Assembly (NCBI GenBank): GCA_944392695.1
Contig: CALXXN010000012.1
Location: 1 to 62,201, forward strand
Source of the DNA: an uncultured Spirochaetales bacterium
GTDB taxonomy: Bacteria > Spirochaetota > Spirochaetia > Sphaerochaetales > Sphaerochaetaceae
DNA: 62,201 nt
Direction of reading: 5' to 3'
The notes beneath the pieces were generated by a model, which did no database searches, had not been told where the DNA came from, and saw only the letters and a program-made list of their open reading frames with translations. Positions 16,926-25,509 of the stretch are shown here, one piece after another (the stretch's first letter is position 1; each line of letters starts with the position of its first letter). A program made the position numbers and the translations under genes.

Positions 16926-18198
16926 CATAAAAGAACTGAAGAGCCGCTATGAGGAGATCCGCAAGAACATCGCGGACCGTTACATGAACGTCGACCTTGA
17001 CAAGATCATCGCCGACCAGGACCGCCGTGCGGCCCTCTTGCAGGAGGTTGAGGACCTCAGGGCGAAGCGCAATGAGAATGCTGCCAAGATGAAGGGCAAG
17101 CTCGACCCAGAGGTCAGGCAGGCCCTGATCGTGGAAGGCAAGGCGATCAAGGAGAAGACCGCTGCCAAGGAAGCCGAGTTCAACGAGATCGACGCCATCT
17201 TCTCGGCTGAGGTGCGCCAGATTCCCAACTACGCCCATCCAGATGCGCCAATCGGCAAGGAGGACAAGGACAGCCTGGCGATCCGCTTCCATGGCGAGCC
17301 CACACGCTTCCCCTTCAAGGCCAAGGACCATGTCCAGCTGGGTGAGGAGCTCGACATCCTCGACTTCGACAGTGGCGCCAAGGTCGCAGGCCAGAAGTTC
17401 TATTATATCAAGAACCAGGCAGTCATCCTGCAGATGGCACTTGAGCGCTATGCCATGGACATCGTCCTCAAGCATGGCTTCACCCCCTTCATCACACCGG
17501 ACATCGCCAAGGAGGAGATCCTCGCAGGCATCGGCTTCAACCCACGTGGTGAGGAGAGCAACATCTACACGATCGAAGGTACTGGAACCTGCCTTGTCGG
17601 AACAGCTGAGATCACACTTGGAGGCTACTACCAGAACATGATCCTGGAGAAGAAGGACCTGCCCATCCGCATGACGGGACTTTCCCACTGCTTCCGCCGT
17701 GAGGCCGGTGGTGCTGGACAGTATTCCAAGGGACTCTACCGTGTCCACCAGTTCAGCAAGCTCGAGATGTTCATCTACTGCCTCCCGGAGGAAAGCGAAA
17801 AGGCCCATCAGGAGATCCTCGCGATCGAGGAGGAGATCTTCAGCGGACTTGGACTCCCCTACCGCGTCGTCGACACGGCCACAGGAGACCTGGGCGCCCC
17901 TGCCTACCGCAAATTCGATATCGAGGCATGGATGCCAGGACGTGGAGATGATGGGGAGTACGGCGAGGTCACATCGACCAGCAACTGCACGGACTACCAA
18001 GCCCGCAACCTCAACATCCGCTACCGAGATGATGACGGCAAACTCAAGTTCGTCCACATGCTCAATGGCACAGCCATGGCCCTTTCCCGCGCCATGGTCG
18101 CCATCATCGAGAACTACCAGAGGGAGGATGGAAGCATCAGCATCCCACCCGTCCTCGTTCCCTACACAGGTTTCGACACCATCACTAAGAAGGTTTGA
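16918..18198 (+). CDS. serS: Seryl-tRNA synthetase
   Basis: 426 aa class II synthetase charging tRNA-Ser. The N-terminal antiparallel coiled coil (about 1-110) contacts the long variable arm of the tRNA. Motif 2 (LSHCFRREAGGAGQYSKGLYRVHQF) and motif 3 (LNGTAMALSRAMVAIIENYQ) are complete. ATG 16918 overlaps the proC stop. Alternative upstream starts fall inside proC and lack homology. Middle gene of a proC-serS-pncB operon. Confidence 0.97.
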   Translation: MIDIKELKSRYEEIRKNIADRYMNVDLDKIIADQDRRAALLQEVEDLRAKRNENAAKMKGKLDPEVRQALIVEGKAIKEKTAAKEAEFNEIDAIFSAEVRQIPNYAHPDAPIGKEDKDSLAIRFHGEPTRFPFKAKDHVQLGEELDILDFDSGAKVAGQKFYYIKNQAVILQMALERYAMDIVLKHGFTPFITPDIAKEEILAGIGFNPRGEESNIYTIEGTGTCLVGTAEITLGGYYQNMILEKKDLPIRMTGLSHCFRREAGGAGQYSKGLYRVHQFSKLEMFIYCLPEESEKAHQEILAIEEEIFSGLGLPYRVVDTATGDLGAPAYRKFDIEAWMPGRGDDGEYGEVTSTSNCTDYQARNLNIRYRDDDGKLKFVHMLNGTAMALSRAMVAIIENYQREDGSISIPPVLVPYTGFDTITKKV

Positions 18199-18205
18199 CT
18201 GAAGA

Positions 18206-19642
18206 ATGACATCAGCGCTGATCACTGACTTCTATGAACTGACGATGATGCAGGGCTACTTCCTCAAGAAGCACAACCCCCGTGTCGTCTTCGACGTCTT
18301 CTACCGCAACAACCCCTTCAGTGGAGGTTACACGGTCTTCACGGGCCTGGAAGAGGTCATCGACCGCCTTGAGGACTTCCGCTTCTCAAGCGGAGACATC
18401 GACTACCTGGCCAGCCTGGGCACCTTCGACAAGGACTTCCTGGACTACCTCGCCTCTTACCGGTTCACGGGAGACCTCTGGGCCTTTGACGAGGGCGTCA
18501 CCGCCTTCCCCGGGGAGCCGCTGGTCCGCGTCGAATCATCACTCATGGATGCCCAGCTGATCGAGACCTTCCTACTCAACACGCTGAACTTCCAGACACT
18601 GATCGCCACGAAGGCGAGCCGCATGACCTATGCCACCAGGGGCAAGGGTGCGATCATGGAGTTCGGCCTGCGCCGCGCCCAGGGTGAGAACGGCGCCCAC
18701 GCCGCCTCACGTGCCTCCTTCATCGGAGGTACCAAGGTCACGAGCAACACCTATGCCGGACGCAAGTACGGCATACCAGTCGCTGGCACGATGGCCCATT
18801 CCTGGATCATGAGCTTCGAGAGCGAGGAGGAGGCCTTCCGCGAGTTCGCCTCGATCTACCCGGACAACGCAGTCCTGCTGATAGACACCTACGACACACT
18901 TGGCAGCGGCATCGATGCGGCGATCAAGATTGGTCTTGAGCAGAAAGCCAAGGGCAAGAAAATTGGTGTCAGGATCGACTCTGGAGACCTCAGCTACCTG
19001 CCCCGTGTGATCCGTGACCGCCTGGACAAGGCCGGGCTTGAAGATGCGACGATCTGCGTCTCCAACGACCTTACGGAGGAGATCATCCAGACCCTGGTCT
19101 CCGATGGTGTGCCCATCGACAGCTGGGGGATCGGCACCCACCTGGTCACAGGTGGCAGCCAGTCCTCGCTGAACGGCGTCTACAAGCTCGCAGCCAAGGA
19201 AGAGGATGGAGTCTTCCAGCCGACGCTGAAGGTATCCAACAGCTTCGAGAAGACGACCAACCCGGGAATCAAACAGGTCTACAGGTTCTTTGATGAGACA
19301 GGAGGAGCGCTTGCCGACCTGATCACCCTCTCTGACGAAGTCATGGATGAGACTGTGAACCACACATTCTTCCATCCATTCTCGATGGGTGACTTCTTCG
19401 TCATGAAGAAGGGTGCTTACAAGAGCGTCCAGCCACTGCTCTCGCAGAAGATGAAGGCTGGATGCAGGATCAGCCCAGTGAGGACGCTTCAGGAAATCCA
19501 GGACGGGGCGGCGGAGAGCCTCTCCCACTTCCACAAGAGCTACAAGAGGCAGATCAACCCACACATCTACAAGGTGTCGCTGTCAAAGAAGCTCAGGGAT
19601 TTGAAGATGGACCTGATCCTCAAGGTCCGTGGAGCGGTCTGA
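18206..19642 (+). CDS. pncB: Nicotinate phosphoribosyltransferase
   Basis: 478 aa. Converts nicotinate, phosphoribosyl pyrophosphate and ATP into nicotinate mononucleotide for NAD salvage. Motifs: TDFYELTMMQGYF (8-20), EFGLRRAQG, FIGGTKVTSN, GTMAHSWIM with the conserved His, and RIDSGDL. The length and C-terminal extension match the longer pncB2-like branch. It follows serS after 7 bp. A strong hairpin ends the operon. Confidence 0.95.
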   Translation: MTSALITDFYELTMMQGYFLKKHNPRVVFDVFYRNNPFSGGYTVFTGLEEVIDRLEDFRFSSGDIDYLASLGTFDKDFLDYLASYRFTGDLWAFDEGVTAFPGEPLVRVESSLMDAQLIETFLLNTLNFQTLIATKASRMTYATRGKGAIMEFGLRRAQGENGAHAASRASFIGGTKVTSNTYAGRKYGIPVAGTMAHSWIMSFESEEEAFREFASIYPDNAVLLIDTYDTLGSGIDAAIKIGLEQKAKGKKIGVRIDSGDLSYLPRVIRDRLDKAGLEDATICVSNDLTEEIIQTLVSDGVPIDSWGIGTHLVTGGSQSSLNGVYKLAAKEEDGVFQPTLKVSNSFEKTTNPGIKQVYRFFDETGGALADLITLSDEVMDETVNHTFFHPFSMGDFFVMKKGAYKSVQPLLSQKMKAGCRISPVRTLQEIQDGAAESLSHFHKSYKRQINPHIYKVSLSKKLRDLKMDLILKVRGAV

Positions 19643-19666
19643 GGATACAAAAAACAATGCAAGCAG

Positions 19667-19689
19667 GGGGAGGCCATCAAGGCCTCCCC
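19667..19689. terminator. Bidirectional terminator between pncB and the AraC gene
   Basis: Stem GGGGAGGCC/GGCCTCCCC with a 5-nt loop. On the reverse strand a TTGTTTTTTG tract follows about 15 nt beyond, which suits the convergent AraC gene; on the forward strand only CTTGT follows. Confidence 0.65.
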
Positions 19690-19692
19690 TTG

Positions 19693-20457
19693 TCATATCC
19701 CCTGTGCTTTCTTCCAGGCAGATGGGCTGATATCCAAGGTGTGTCGGAAGACATCCTTGAAGTAGGCGCTGTCGCTGAAACCTGCTGCAGAGGCCGCCTC
19801 GCTGACCGATCCTCCACGCTTCAACACCTCGCATGAGCGTGTGATCCTGACAGAGCGTATGTAGTCGGAAAGCCTCATGCCAGAAGCCTTGTGGAAGAGC
19901 GAACTGAGGTGATTTGGCGAAAGACCGACAAGGGATGCCAGGGCGCCAAGTGACAGGTCGCCATCGAGGTGCGCGGCGATGTAGCCTGTCAACCAGCCGA
20001 TACGTCCGTCCGTCATGAGTTCATCCCGGTCTCCAGCACTGGCAGACCGCCAGGTATCGATCAGGATCTCAGTAGCCAGGGCCCTTGCAAGCTCTCCTGA
20101 CAGGGGAAGTACATCCTCCGCCTCCTTCTGGAGCCTGGCGAAGAGGACCTCGACCCCGGGACAGTCCTTGCAGTGGAAGAAGGGCGGCATCGAAGATGAG
20201 ACCTCGTCCAACCAGGAGGAGGGGAAATGGGCGACGTAGCGTGTATGGGCCTTGGCAGAAGAGTAAGAGGTACGGTGCAGGACACCGGGTTTGATGTAGA
20301 TGAAGTCCTTCGCACGGACAGTCACGACCTCTCCTGCGATGAAGTAGCGCCTCTCCCCCGATGATAGGAAGTAAAGCTCATGCTCCTCATGGCTGTGGAG
20401 CTCCCTCATCGAGTAATGCTGGTCACGCATGCGGAAGGAACAGGTGAAAGAATCCAT
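19693..20457 (-). CDS. AraC-family transcriptional regulator
   Basis: 254 aa. An N-terminal cupin-like sensing domain (HSHEEHELYFLSSGE) and a C-terminal pair of helix-turn-helix motifs. The last 100 residues contain LSLGALASLVGLSPNHLSSLFHKASG and AASAAGFSDSAYFKDVFR, the family signature. ATG 20457 is preferred over upstream starts because a TGA-TACAAT -10 lies 7 nt before it. Divergent from the MATE gene, which is therefore a possible target. The effector is unknown. Confidence 0.9.
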   Translation of the reverse strand: MDSFTCSFRMRDQHYSMRELHSHEEHELYFLSSGERRYFIAGEVVTVRAKDFIYIKPGVLHRTSYSSAKAHTRYVAHFPSSWLDEVSSSMPPFFHCKDCPGVEVLFARLQKEAEDVLPLSGELARALATEILIDTWRSASAGDRDELMTDGRIGWLTGYIAAHLDGDLSLGALASLVGLSPNHLSSLFHKASGMRLSDYIRSVRITRSCEVLKRGGSVSEAASAAGFSDSAYFKDVFRHTLDISPSAWKKAQGI

Positions 20458-20464
20458 AAGCAGG

Positions 20465-20544
20465 ATTGTATCATAAGATAACAGCACTTTAAGCCATTTT
20501 CTTAAGAACATCCCCTGTGAATGAGTCAATCTTCATGCTAATGT
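20465..20544. promoter_or_regulatory. Divergent promoters of the AraC regulator and the MATE pump
   Basis: Reverse TGA-TACAAT (hexamer 20465-20470), 7 nt before ATG 20457. Forward TGC-TAATGT (hexamer 20539-20544), 7 nt before ATG 20552. Both lack Shine-Dalgarno sequences. The shared 94-bp region would hold any AraC site; no clear repeat was seen. Confidence 0.45.
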
Positions 20545-20551
20545 GACGCTC

Positions 20552-21925
20552 ATGAATGCGAAAGACGAAGCCTTCAGGGCCCAGGTGCTTGGTGGTTCGC
20601 TATGGAAGGTGCTCATAAAGGTCTGCCTGCCGCTGGCACTCTATTCCTGGATCAGCCAGCTGTTCAGCGTGCTCGACACCCTCATGGCCTCAGGAATCTC
20701 ATCAGAGGCCGTCTCGACTGTTGTCTACATGGTGCAGTTGCAGCACATCGTGCTTGCTGTCGGTGGAGGCCTGTCGGTTGGTGGCGGTATCATGATCGCT
20801 CACGCCTATGGACGGGGTGATGGGAATAGGATCAAGAGCATCAACTCCACCGTCATCCTGCTTTGTGCCGTACTGAGCCTGCTGATCATACTCGTCCTAC
20901 CATTCACACCCACCCTGCTCAGGCTGATGGGCACACCGGAAGTCTTTGTCAACACAGGATCCGGTTACTTCGCAATCACGCTGATAGGAATCTGCGTGCA
21001 GTTCTTCAACACCGTCTACATAGCCAACGAACGCTGCCGGGGACGCAGCCGCAAGATCCTGGTGCTCAACCTGGTGACAGTCGCGGTCAAACTTGGAATC
21101 ACAGCCATCGCGGTCTACATCATCCAAGGCGACATACTATCAATCGCATTCGCAAGCCTGGTCAGCTACCTGGTCATCTTCTCATTCGCCCTCGCCTCCT
21201 TCATCAAGAAGGATGATGAGTTCGCCTTCTCCATCCACTGCGTACGCCTCCGTGGTCTTGTAGGAGAACTCCTGAAGCTCTCCCTGCCTTCCATGGTGGA
21301 GAAGATCGCCTTCGCAGGGGGCAAGGCCATGGTCAACAACATGGCTGCGGGTTACGGGACGGAGGCGGTTGGAGCCGCGGGTGTCTCAAACAACATGTCA
21401 GGACTCCTGACAGGAATCCAGTCTGGCATGGAGGATGGTGGGGCCACCCTCACAGGCCAGTTGCATGGATCAGGTGATACGAAGCGCACAGTAGCCTTCT
21501 ACAGGAGGCTGCAGCTTTCCATGATTGTAGTGGGAGTCGTCGGTGCCGTGCTGATGAGGATCCTGACAGATCCGATCGCCAGGCTCTTCTCGCTCTCGCG
21601 TGGTGGCTACGACGCAGCCTTCCACCAGATGATCTGCGACATCTTCCACTATGAGCTGATGGGTTGCATCATGCTCTCCTTCGCCTACTCTGGAATCGCC
21701 TTCCTGCTGGGACTAGGCAAGACGAAGCTGACGCTTGTCATCAACGTCGCACGCATCTTCATCTTCCGGTTGCCGGTGATCTGGTACTTGAGCAACTACA
21801 CCTCGCTTGGTTATGAGGCGGTTGGTTGGACGATGGCGATATCAAACACATCGGTCGGCATGATGGCCATCATCGTCTGCGAGGTCGTGATCTGGAAGCT
21901 GAGGAAGAAGCCACTCACTGCCTGA
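20552..21925 (+). CDS. MATE-family efflux transporter
   Basis: 457 aa, twelve membrane segments in two MatE repeats. These are cation-coupled antiporters exporting drugs or metabolites. The N-terminal LPLALYSWISQLFSVLDTLMAS and the second-half start LPSMVEKIAFAGGKAMVNNMA are typical of the family. ATG 20552 is chosen over GTG 20543 because the -10 ends 7 nt before it. Its last 11 bp overlap the convergent hydrolase. Control by the adjacent AraC protein is likely by position only. Confidence 0.9.
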   Translation: MNAKDEAFRAQVLGGSLWKVLIKVCLPLALYSWISQLFSVLDTLMASGISSEAVSTVVYMVQLQHIVLAVGGGLSVGGGIMIAHAYGRGDGNRIKSINSTVILLCAVLSLLIILVLPFTPTLLRLMGTPEVFVNTGSGYFAITLIGICVQFFNTVYIANERCRGRSRKILVLNLVTVAVKLGITAIAVYIIQGDILSIAFASLVSYLVIFSFALASFIKKDDEFAFSIHCVRLRGLVGELLKLSLPSMVEKIAFAGGKAMVNNMAAGYGTEAVGAAGVSNNMSGLLTGIQSGMEDGGATLTGQLHGSGDTKRTVAFYRRLQLSMIVVGVVGAVLMRILTDPIARLFSLSRGGYDAAFHQMICDIFHYELMGCIMLSFAYSGIAFLLGLGKTKLTLVINVARIFIFRLPVIWYLSNYTSLGYEAVGWTMAISNTSVGMMAIIVCEVVIWKLRKKPLTA

Positions 21926-22691
21926 GGAAGGCCACGGTGGCATCCAGGGCCTCGCGCTCACACTCCGGGTCGATGTCGTAGTAGACATAGTGTGTCGCCC
22001 CTTTGATGAAGCGCACACTGGCCACATCGGCGTAGTCCTGGCAGACAGTGCCATCAGTGATGCTGTCACTCTCCGATGCGAGGATCAATGTCGGTGTGGA
22101 CAGCCTCTCCATGACAGCCAGCGCCCTGACACGCAGGGCCTCCATCTCCAGGAGCTGACGTGGCCTGATATGGCTGTAGTATTCACGGCCAAGCTCCTCG
22201 TCATCACAGGGCGCTCCCTCGTAGTGGAGATGGTAGTGGCTGTCGCCATGCCATTCGGTGGGGATGTCGTCAATACCCTGGTCGAGGAGGCCACGCAGGG
22301 CAGCAGGATCCAGCGAGGGGATCTTGAAAGCTGGCATGGCCAGGACCTGGCGCTTGACCTCATGTGATTCACAGAGGCAGAGTGCAATCAGGCAGCCCAT
22401 CGAGTGGCCAAGCAACATGACCTGCCCATAGCGCTCCTCTAGCAGGCCAAGCTGCTCTTCAGCATGGCCAAGCCATTGGGAAGCACAGCTGCGCTTGAAG
22501 TCCTCACCATCCGTCCCCATGCCGGGAAGGCGTGGCACATAGACATCGAGACCCGCTTCATAAAGCGCCTTGGCAGGGCTCACCAGCTCCCCTGGATAAC
22601 CGCCATAGCCATGGATGCAGAGCACGGCCGCCTTGGCTGCCGGCTCATGTACGAGATTGAAAGGTCGTGCTGCTGGTATGATCCTCACCAC
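21915..22691 (-). CDS. Alpha/beta hydrolase, carboxylesterase-like
   Basis: 258 aa single-domain serine hydrolase. Oxyanion region LCIHGYGGYPGE, nucleophile elbow GHSMG (about residue 95), acid in SESDSITD and His in KGATHYVYYD form the triad. It resembles EstA/monoglyceride-lipase-like carboxylesterases. GTG 22691 (or GTG 22688) starts inside the end of the LuxR gene, so it is translated last in the AAA-RloB-LuxR-hydrolase run. The link to those genes is only operonic. Confidence 0.85.
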   Translation of the reverse strand: MVRIIPAARPFNLVHEPAAKAAVLCIHGYGGYPGELVSPAKALYEAGLDVYVPRLPGMGTDGEDFKRSCASQWLGHAEEQLGLLEERYGQVMLLGHSMGCLIALCLCESHEVKRQVLAMPAFKIPSLDPAALRGLLDQGIDDIPTEWHGDSHYHLHYEGAPCDDEELGREYYSHIRPRQLLEMEALRVRALAVMERLSTPTLILASESDSITDGTVCQDYADVASVRFIKGATHYVYYDIDPECEREALDATVAFLRQ

Positions 22692-23593
22692 TGTCCTCTC
22701 CTGATCAGGTTCAGGAGGTCTATGCGGCTCCTGACCCCGGTCTTGGTGAATATGTTCGCCATGTGATTGTTCACAGTGTTGACACTGAGCGATAGCTTGG
22801 CGGCGATTTCCTTGTTCGTCATGCCTTCTGCGACAAGGCCTATGACCTCAACCTCACGTTCAGTGATATGGTATACGGACAAGTCCACCTTCTCAGGCTC
22901 CCTGCCCGCCTTCGCAATCTCTTCCCTGAGCTCTTTCAGCGCCCTTCTTACAGCAAGGTTCTCAAAGACAAGCATGACTATCGCACAGGCCAGGAAGAAG
23001 ACCTGGAGCGAGACGGCGCGGATGAAGTCGACAAAAAGCCCTGCGATGATGAAAGGCAGCAGCGAGAGGCTGACAATCGTCATGGTGAGGATCATCACCC
23101 TCACCCCGCTGTCCTGCACTGTCTTGCGGTTGCGGAGCATCACGACCAGGCAGAAGACCACATCGAAAAGACAGACCAGGTAGCCGACATCAGCCAGCAA
23201 GCCATGCCTCAGGACCAGGTTCAGTATGCTGATCACGGCAAAGACCGCTGAAAGCGCGAAGAAGAAGCCCTTGTAAGGATTGCGCCAGGGATGGGCTATG
23301 ATCCAGGTCGTGAAGTACGGGACGAAGGACAATAGGAAGGCACCATCGGCAATGACGAAGCCCATCCAGATGTAGCGGAGCACATTGTAGGCCCCCTCGG
23401 TGAACGAGAGCGCCGACCATGAGTCCAAGAGCTGGAAGAAGACAAGTCCCAGGCTCGTCGCCGTGAAGACAATAAGCCAAGCTGCATTCTTCCGTCCTGA
23501 TACAGCCTTGTAGACAATGCTGAGGCCCAGGTCCATGCTAAGCATGCACAGAGCCAAGGCCCCAGTGAGCAGTGTGACCGATTCCTTGATCAC
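22685..23593 (-). CDS. Membrane-anchored LuxR-family regulator
   Basis: 302 aa. About seven hydrophobic segments cover residues 1-215, then a short linker and a C-terminal LuxR helix-turn-helix: ITEREVEVIGLVAEGMTNKEIAAKLSLSV then NTVNNHMANIFTKTGV. There is no receiver or autoinducer domain, so it probably senses a membrane or small-molecule signal directly. GTG 23593 overlaps the RloB stop (GTGA), which couples it to the AAA/RloB genes. Its regulated promoter is unknown and could be the operon's own. Confidence 0.88.
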   Translation of the reverse strand: MIKESVTLLTGALALCMLSMDLGLSIVYKAVSGRKNAAWLIVFTATSLGLVFFQLLDSWSALSFTEGAYNVLRYIWMGFVIADGAFLLSFVPYFTTWIIAHPWRNPYKGFFFALSAVFAVISILNLVLRHGLLADVGYLVCLFDVVFCLVVMLRNRKTVQDSGVRVMILTMTIVSLSLLPFIIAGLFVDFIRAVSLQVFFLACAIVMLVFENLAVRRALKELREEIAKAGREPEKVDLSVYHITEREVEVIGLVAEGMTNKEIAAKLSLSVNTVNNHMANIFTKTGVRSRIDLLNLIRRGQW

Positions 23594-24219
23594 TTGAAGA
23601 CTTTCGTATTGTGCGACATGTCCGCCTGACCGCAGATCTCGGTAATCGCCTTGTCAAGCTCAGGCATGGTCGTAGCCCCCTCACCTGTCGCCTGGATGCA
23701 GAGCTTGTTATAGTCCCTGGCATTCTGGTCGGCGACAGAATGGCGCGGGAAGAGCTTCATATGGAGGTTGAGTCCATCCGTGAGGAGGTACTCAGGTGTC
23801 CACTGGAAGCCTTCGATCGACTTCTTCAAGGCGTCCTGGAAGACAGCGGGATCGCCAATGTAGCCATTGGGCTTACCCAGGTGCAGGTAGAGCCAGAGCT
23901 GGAAGGATGGGTTGAACCAGCACAGGTGGATCCTCTTTCCAGTGCAAAGCTCCTCAGCCTCGTGGACCTCTGCCATGGAGAGGCCCAGGTCATCCAGGCC
24001 GAAAAGGGCATAGGCGACATCGTAACGGTTGCGGTTCTTCATGCGCGCCGTGAAGTTGATGAGCTCCTTCAGGCTGCGTGCATTCGAATTGACGACGGTC
24101 AGGTTGCCGAAGCGGCAGTCCTTCCTCATCTGCGAGAAGAAGAGGGCCTCGGCCTCAGTCGCCGTGACCAGGAGCAGGGTCATCCTGGACTGTGTGCTGT
24201 TTCTCTTGCGTGTGGCCAT
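23590..24219 (-). CDS. RloB-like (AbiL-type) protein with altered TOPRIM residues
   Basis: 209 aa, matching RloB/AbiLii in length and layout. RloB proteins have a TOPRIM-like fold with EGxxTE, DxD and NPxFELW motifs. Here the aligned positions read TATEAE (19-24), FGLDD (73-77) and NPSFQLW (103-109). The first Glu is Thr, the first Asp of DxD is Gly, and the Glu of FELW is Gln. The fold is recognisable but the metal site looks incomplete. ATG 24219 overlaps the stop of the AAA ATPase gene, the usual RloA-RloB arrangement of AbiL-like defence pairs. Confidence 0.75.
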   Translation of the reverse strand: MATRKRNSTQSRMTLLLVTATEAEALFFSQMRKDCRFGNLTVVNSNARSLKELINFTARMKNRNRYDVAYALFGLDDLGLSMAEVHEAEELCTGKRIHLCWFNPSFQLWLYLHLGKPNGYIGDPAVFQDALKKSIEGFQWTPEYLLTDGLNLHMKLFPRHSVADQNARDYNKLCIQATGEGATTMPELDKAITEICGQADMSHNTKVFK

Positions 24220-25460
24220 CAGTCTGCCTCCTTTTCATCGTTGACGAAGTAGAATTCACTGGTTATCGGGAGGGCCCCATAGGCGCCCTGCAGATACTTC
24301 TCACGTGCGCTGGCCTTGCCACGTGAAGCCTTGAAGTCAGCAAGTGAGAAGTAGACCGTGCTCGACTCGTGGTCCTTCTGGGCGAACCAGACACCATCGC
24401 GGCGCAGGAGCCCATCCTTCAAGAGCGAAGGATTGCAGTCGACGACAAGCATCTGGCTTTCCTTGTTGCAGCTCTCGAAGATCTCCACCAGGTGGCACAG
24501 GACATCAGGATGCAAGAGCATGCCAAAGTCATCGACGACCAATGTCTTGTGACTTGTGAAGCACTCGAAGAAGGCGACCGCGAGGCTTGTGAGGCGGCGC
24601 AGCGAGAGGCTCTCGAGGGTGAAGAGGTTGGAGTAGCCGTCCGCCTTCTTGTCGTTGATGTAGACGTGGGTGAAGACGACCTTGCCATCATCCCTGACTC
24701 CGACACGGCGGATGTCCGTGATATCAACAGCCCAGAAGAAGTTCGAAAGCTGCTCCCTCCAGGACGGATGCTCACTGAGCATCTTGGCGACATAGCTCTC
24801 AGTGGCGGCCGAGACACCCATCGGGAGGATCATCAGGCTGTCTGTGAACCAGGAGTAGAGCTTGCCTGTAGTCTCACTGCCCTTGCGTGCCGATGCACCA
24901 AGGAAGCTGACCGTATCAGCGATCTTGCCAGCCAGGCGCTTCTTCTCACCACGGTAGAGCTTGCCATAGCGGTAGGCGTAGGCGTTCTCCTCAGGAACGT
25001 ACTTGCGCTCGAAGATCAGCTTCTTCGAGCCGTTGACGACATGGGAGAGCGACTCCTCCCAGATGCGGTCCTTGTTGGCGACGAAGCGGTAGCGGGCGAT
25101 GACCGTCGGCTCCTCCTCCGTCCAGGCACCCTTCTCGATAAGGACCTCGATCTCGATCTCCGCAGGAGTCGTCTTGTCGACGCCATAGGCGAAGACAGTG
25201 CCGGCCAGGGCACCAGAGAGCGGGTTCTCGTTCTCATCAGGGCTGGTGACGACGCGGTTGAGCACCTCCAGGGCGCGCACGAACGAACTCTTGCCTGCCC
25301 CATTGGGTCCGATGATCGCGCTGGTCTTGATCGCCTTCAGCCTGTCGTTGATCTGTATGGTCTTGCTTTCCGGCAGGCGGTTGTCCCTCAGTGCCTCGAA
25401 ACTGATCTTCTGAGGCGACTTCACGGACTTGAAGTTCGCGATGGTCATGTTCAGCAGCAT
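24219..25460 (-). CDS. AAA ATPase of the RloA/AbiLi family, partner of RloB
   Basis: 413 aa ABC-type ATPase. Walker A GPNGAGKSS (51-59). LESLSLRRLTSLA stands at the signature position. Walker B reads VVDDFGMLLHP (about 307-317) where the family has DE. The usual TTHN switch reads VDCN (about 340-343), replacing His by Cys. The C-terminus (KYLQGAYGALP) is diagnostic of this ATPase branch. GGAGGAAG precedes ATG 25460. Known relatives guard phage-defence nucleases; here the substituted Walker-B Glu and switch His suggest slow or altered ATP turnover (inference). Confidence 0.8.
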   Translation of the reverse strand: MLLNMTIANFKSVKSPQKISFEALRDNRLPESKTIQINDRLKAIKTSAIIGPNGAGKSSFVRALEVLNRVVTSPDENENPLSGALAGTVFAYGVDKTTPAEIEIEVLIEKGAWTEEEPTVIARYRFVANKDRIWEESLSHVVNGSKKLIFERKYVPEENAYAYRYGKLYRGEKKRLAGKIADTVSFLGASARKGSETTGKLYSWFTDSLMILPMGVSAATESYVAKMLSEHPSWREQLSNFFWAVDITDIRRVGVRDDGKVVFTHVYINDKKADGYSNLFTLESLSLRRLTSLAVAFFECFTSHKTLVVDDFGMLLHPDVLCHLVEIFESCNKESQMLVVDCNPSLLKDGLLRRDGVWFAQKDHESSTVYFSLADFKASRGKASAREKYLQGAYGALPITSEFYFVNDEKEAD

Positions 25461-25509
25461 AGCTTCCTCCTAATTCCTTCCACGGGACAGGCCCGCGTGG
25501 TCTTCTCCA

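Noticed and set aside
16858-18225. 455-codon open frame antisense to serS
   Set aside because: It is a mirror of the synthetase's codon bias: no start context, no family motif, and complete overlap with a certain gene.
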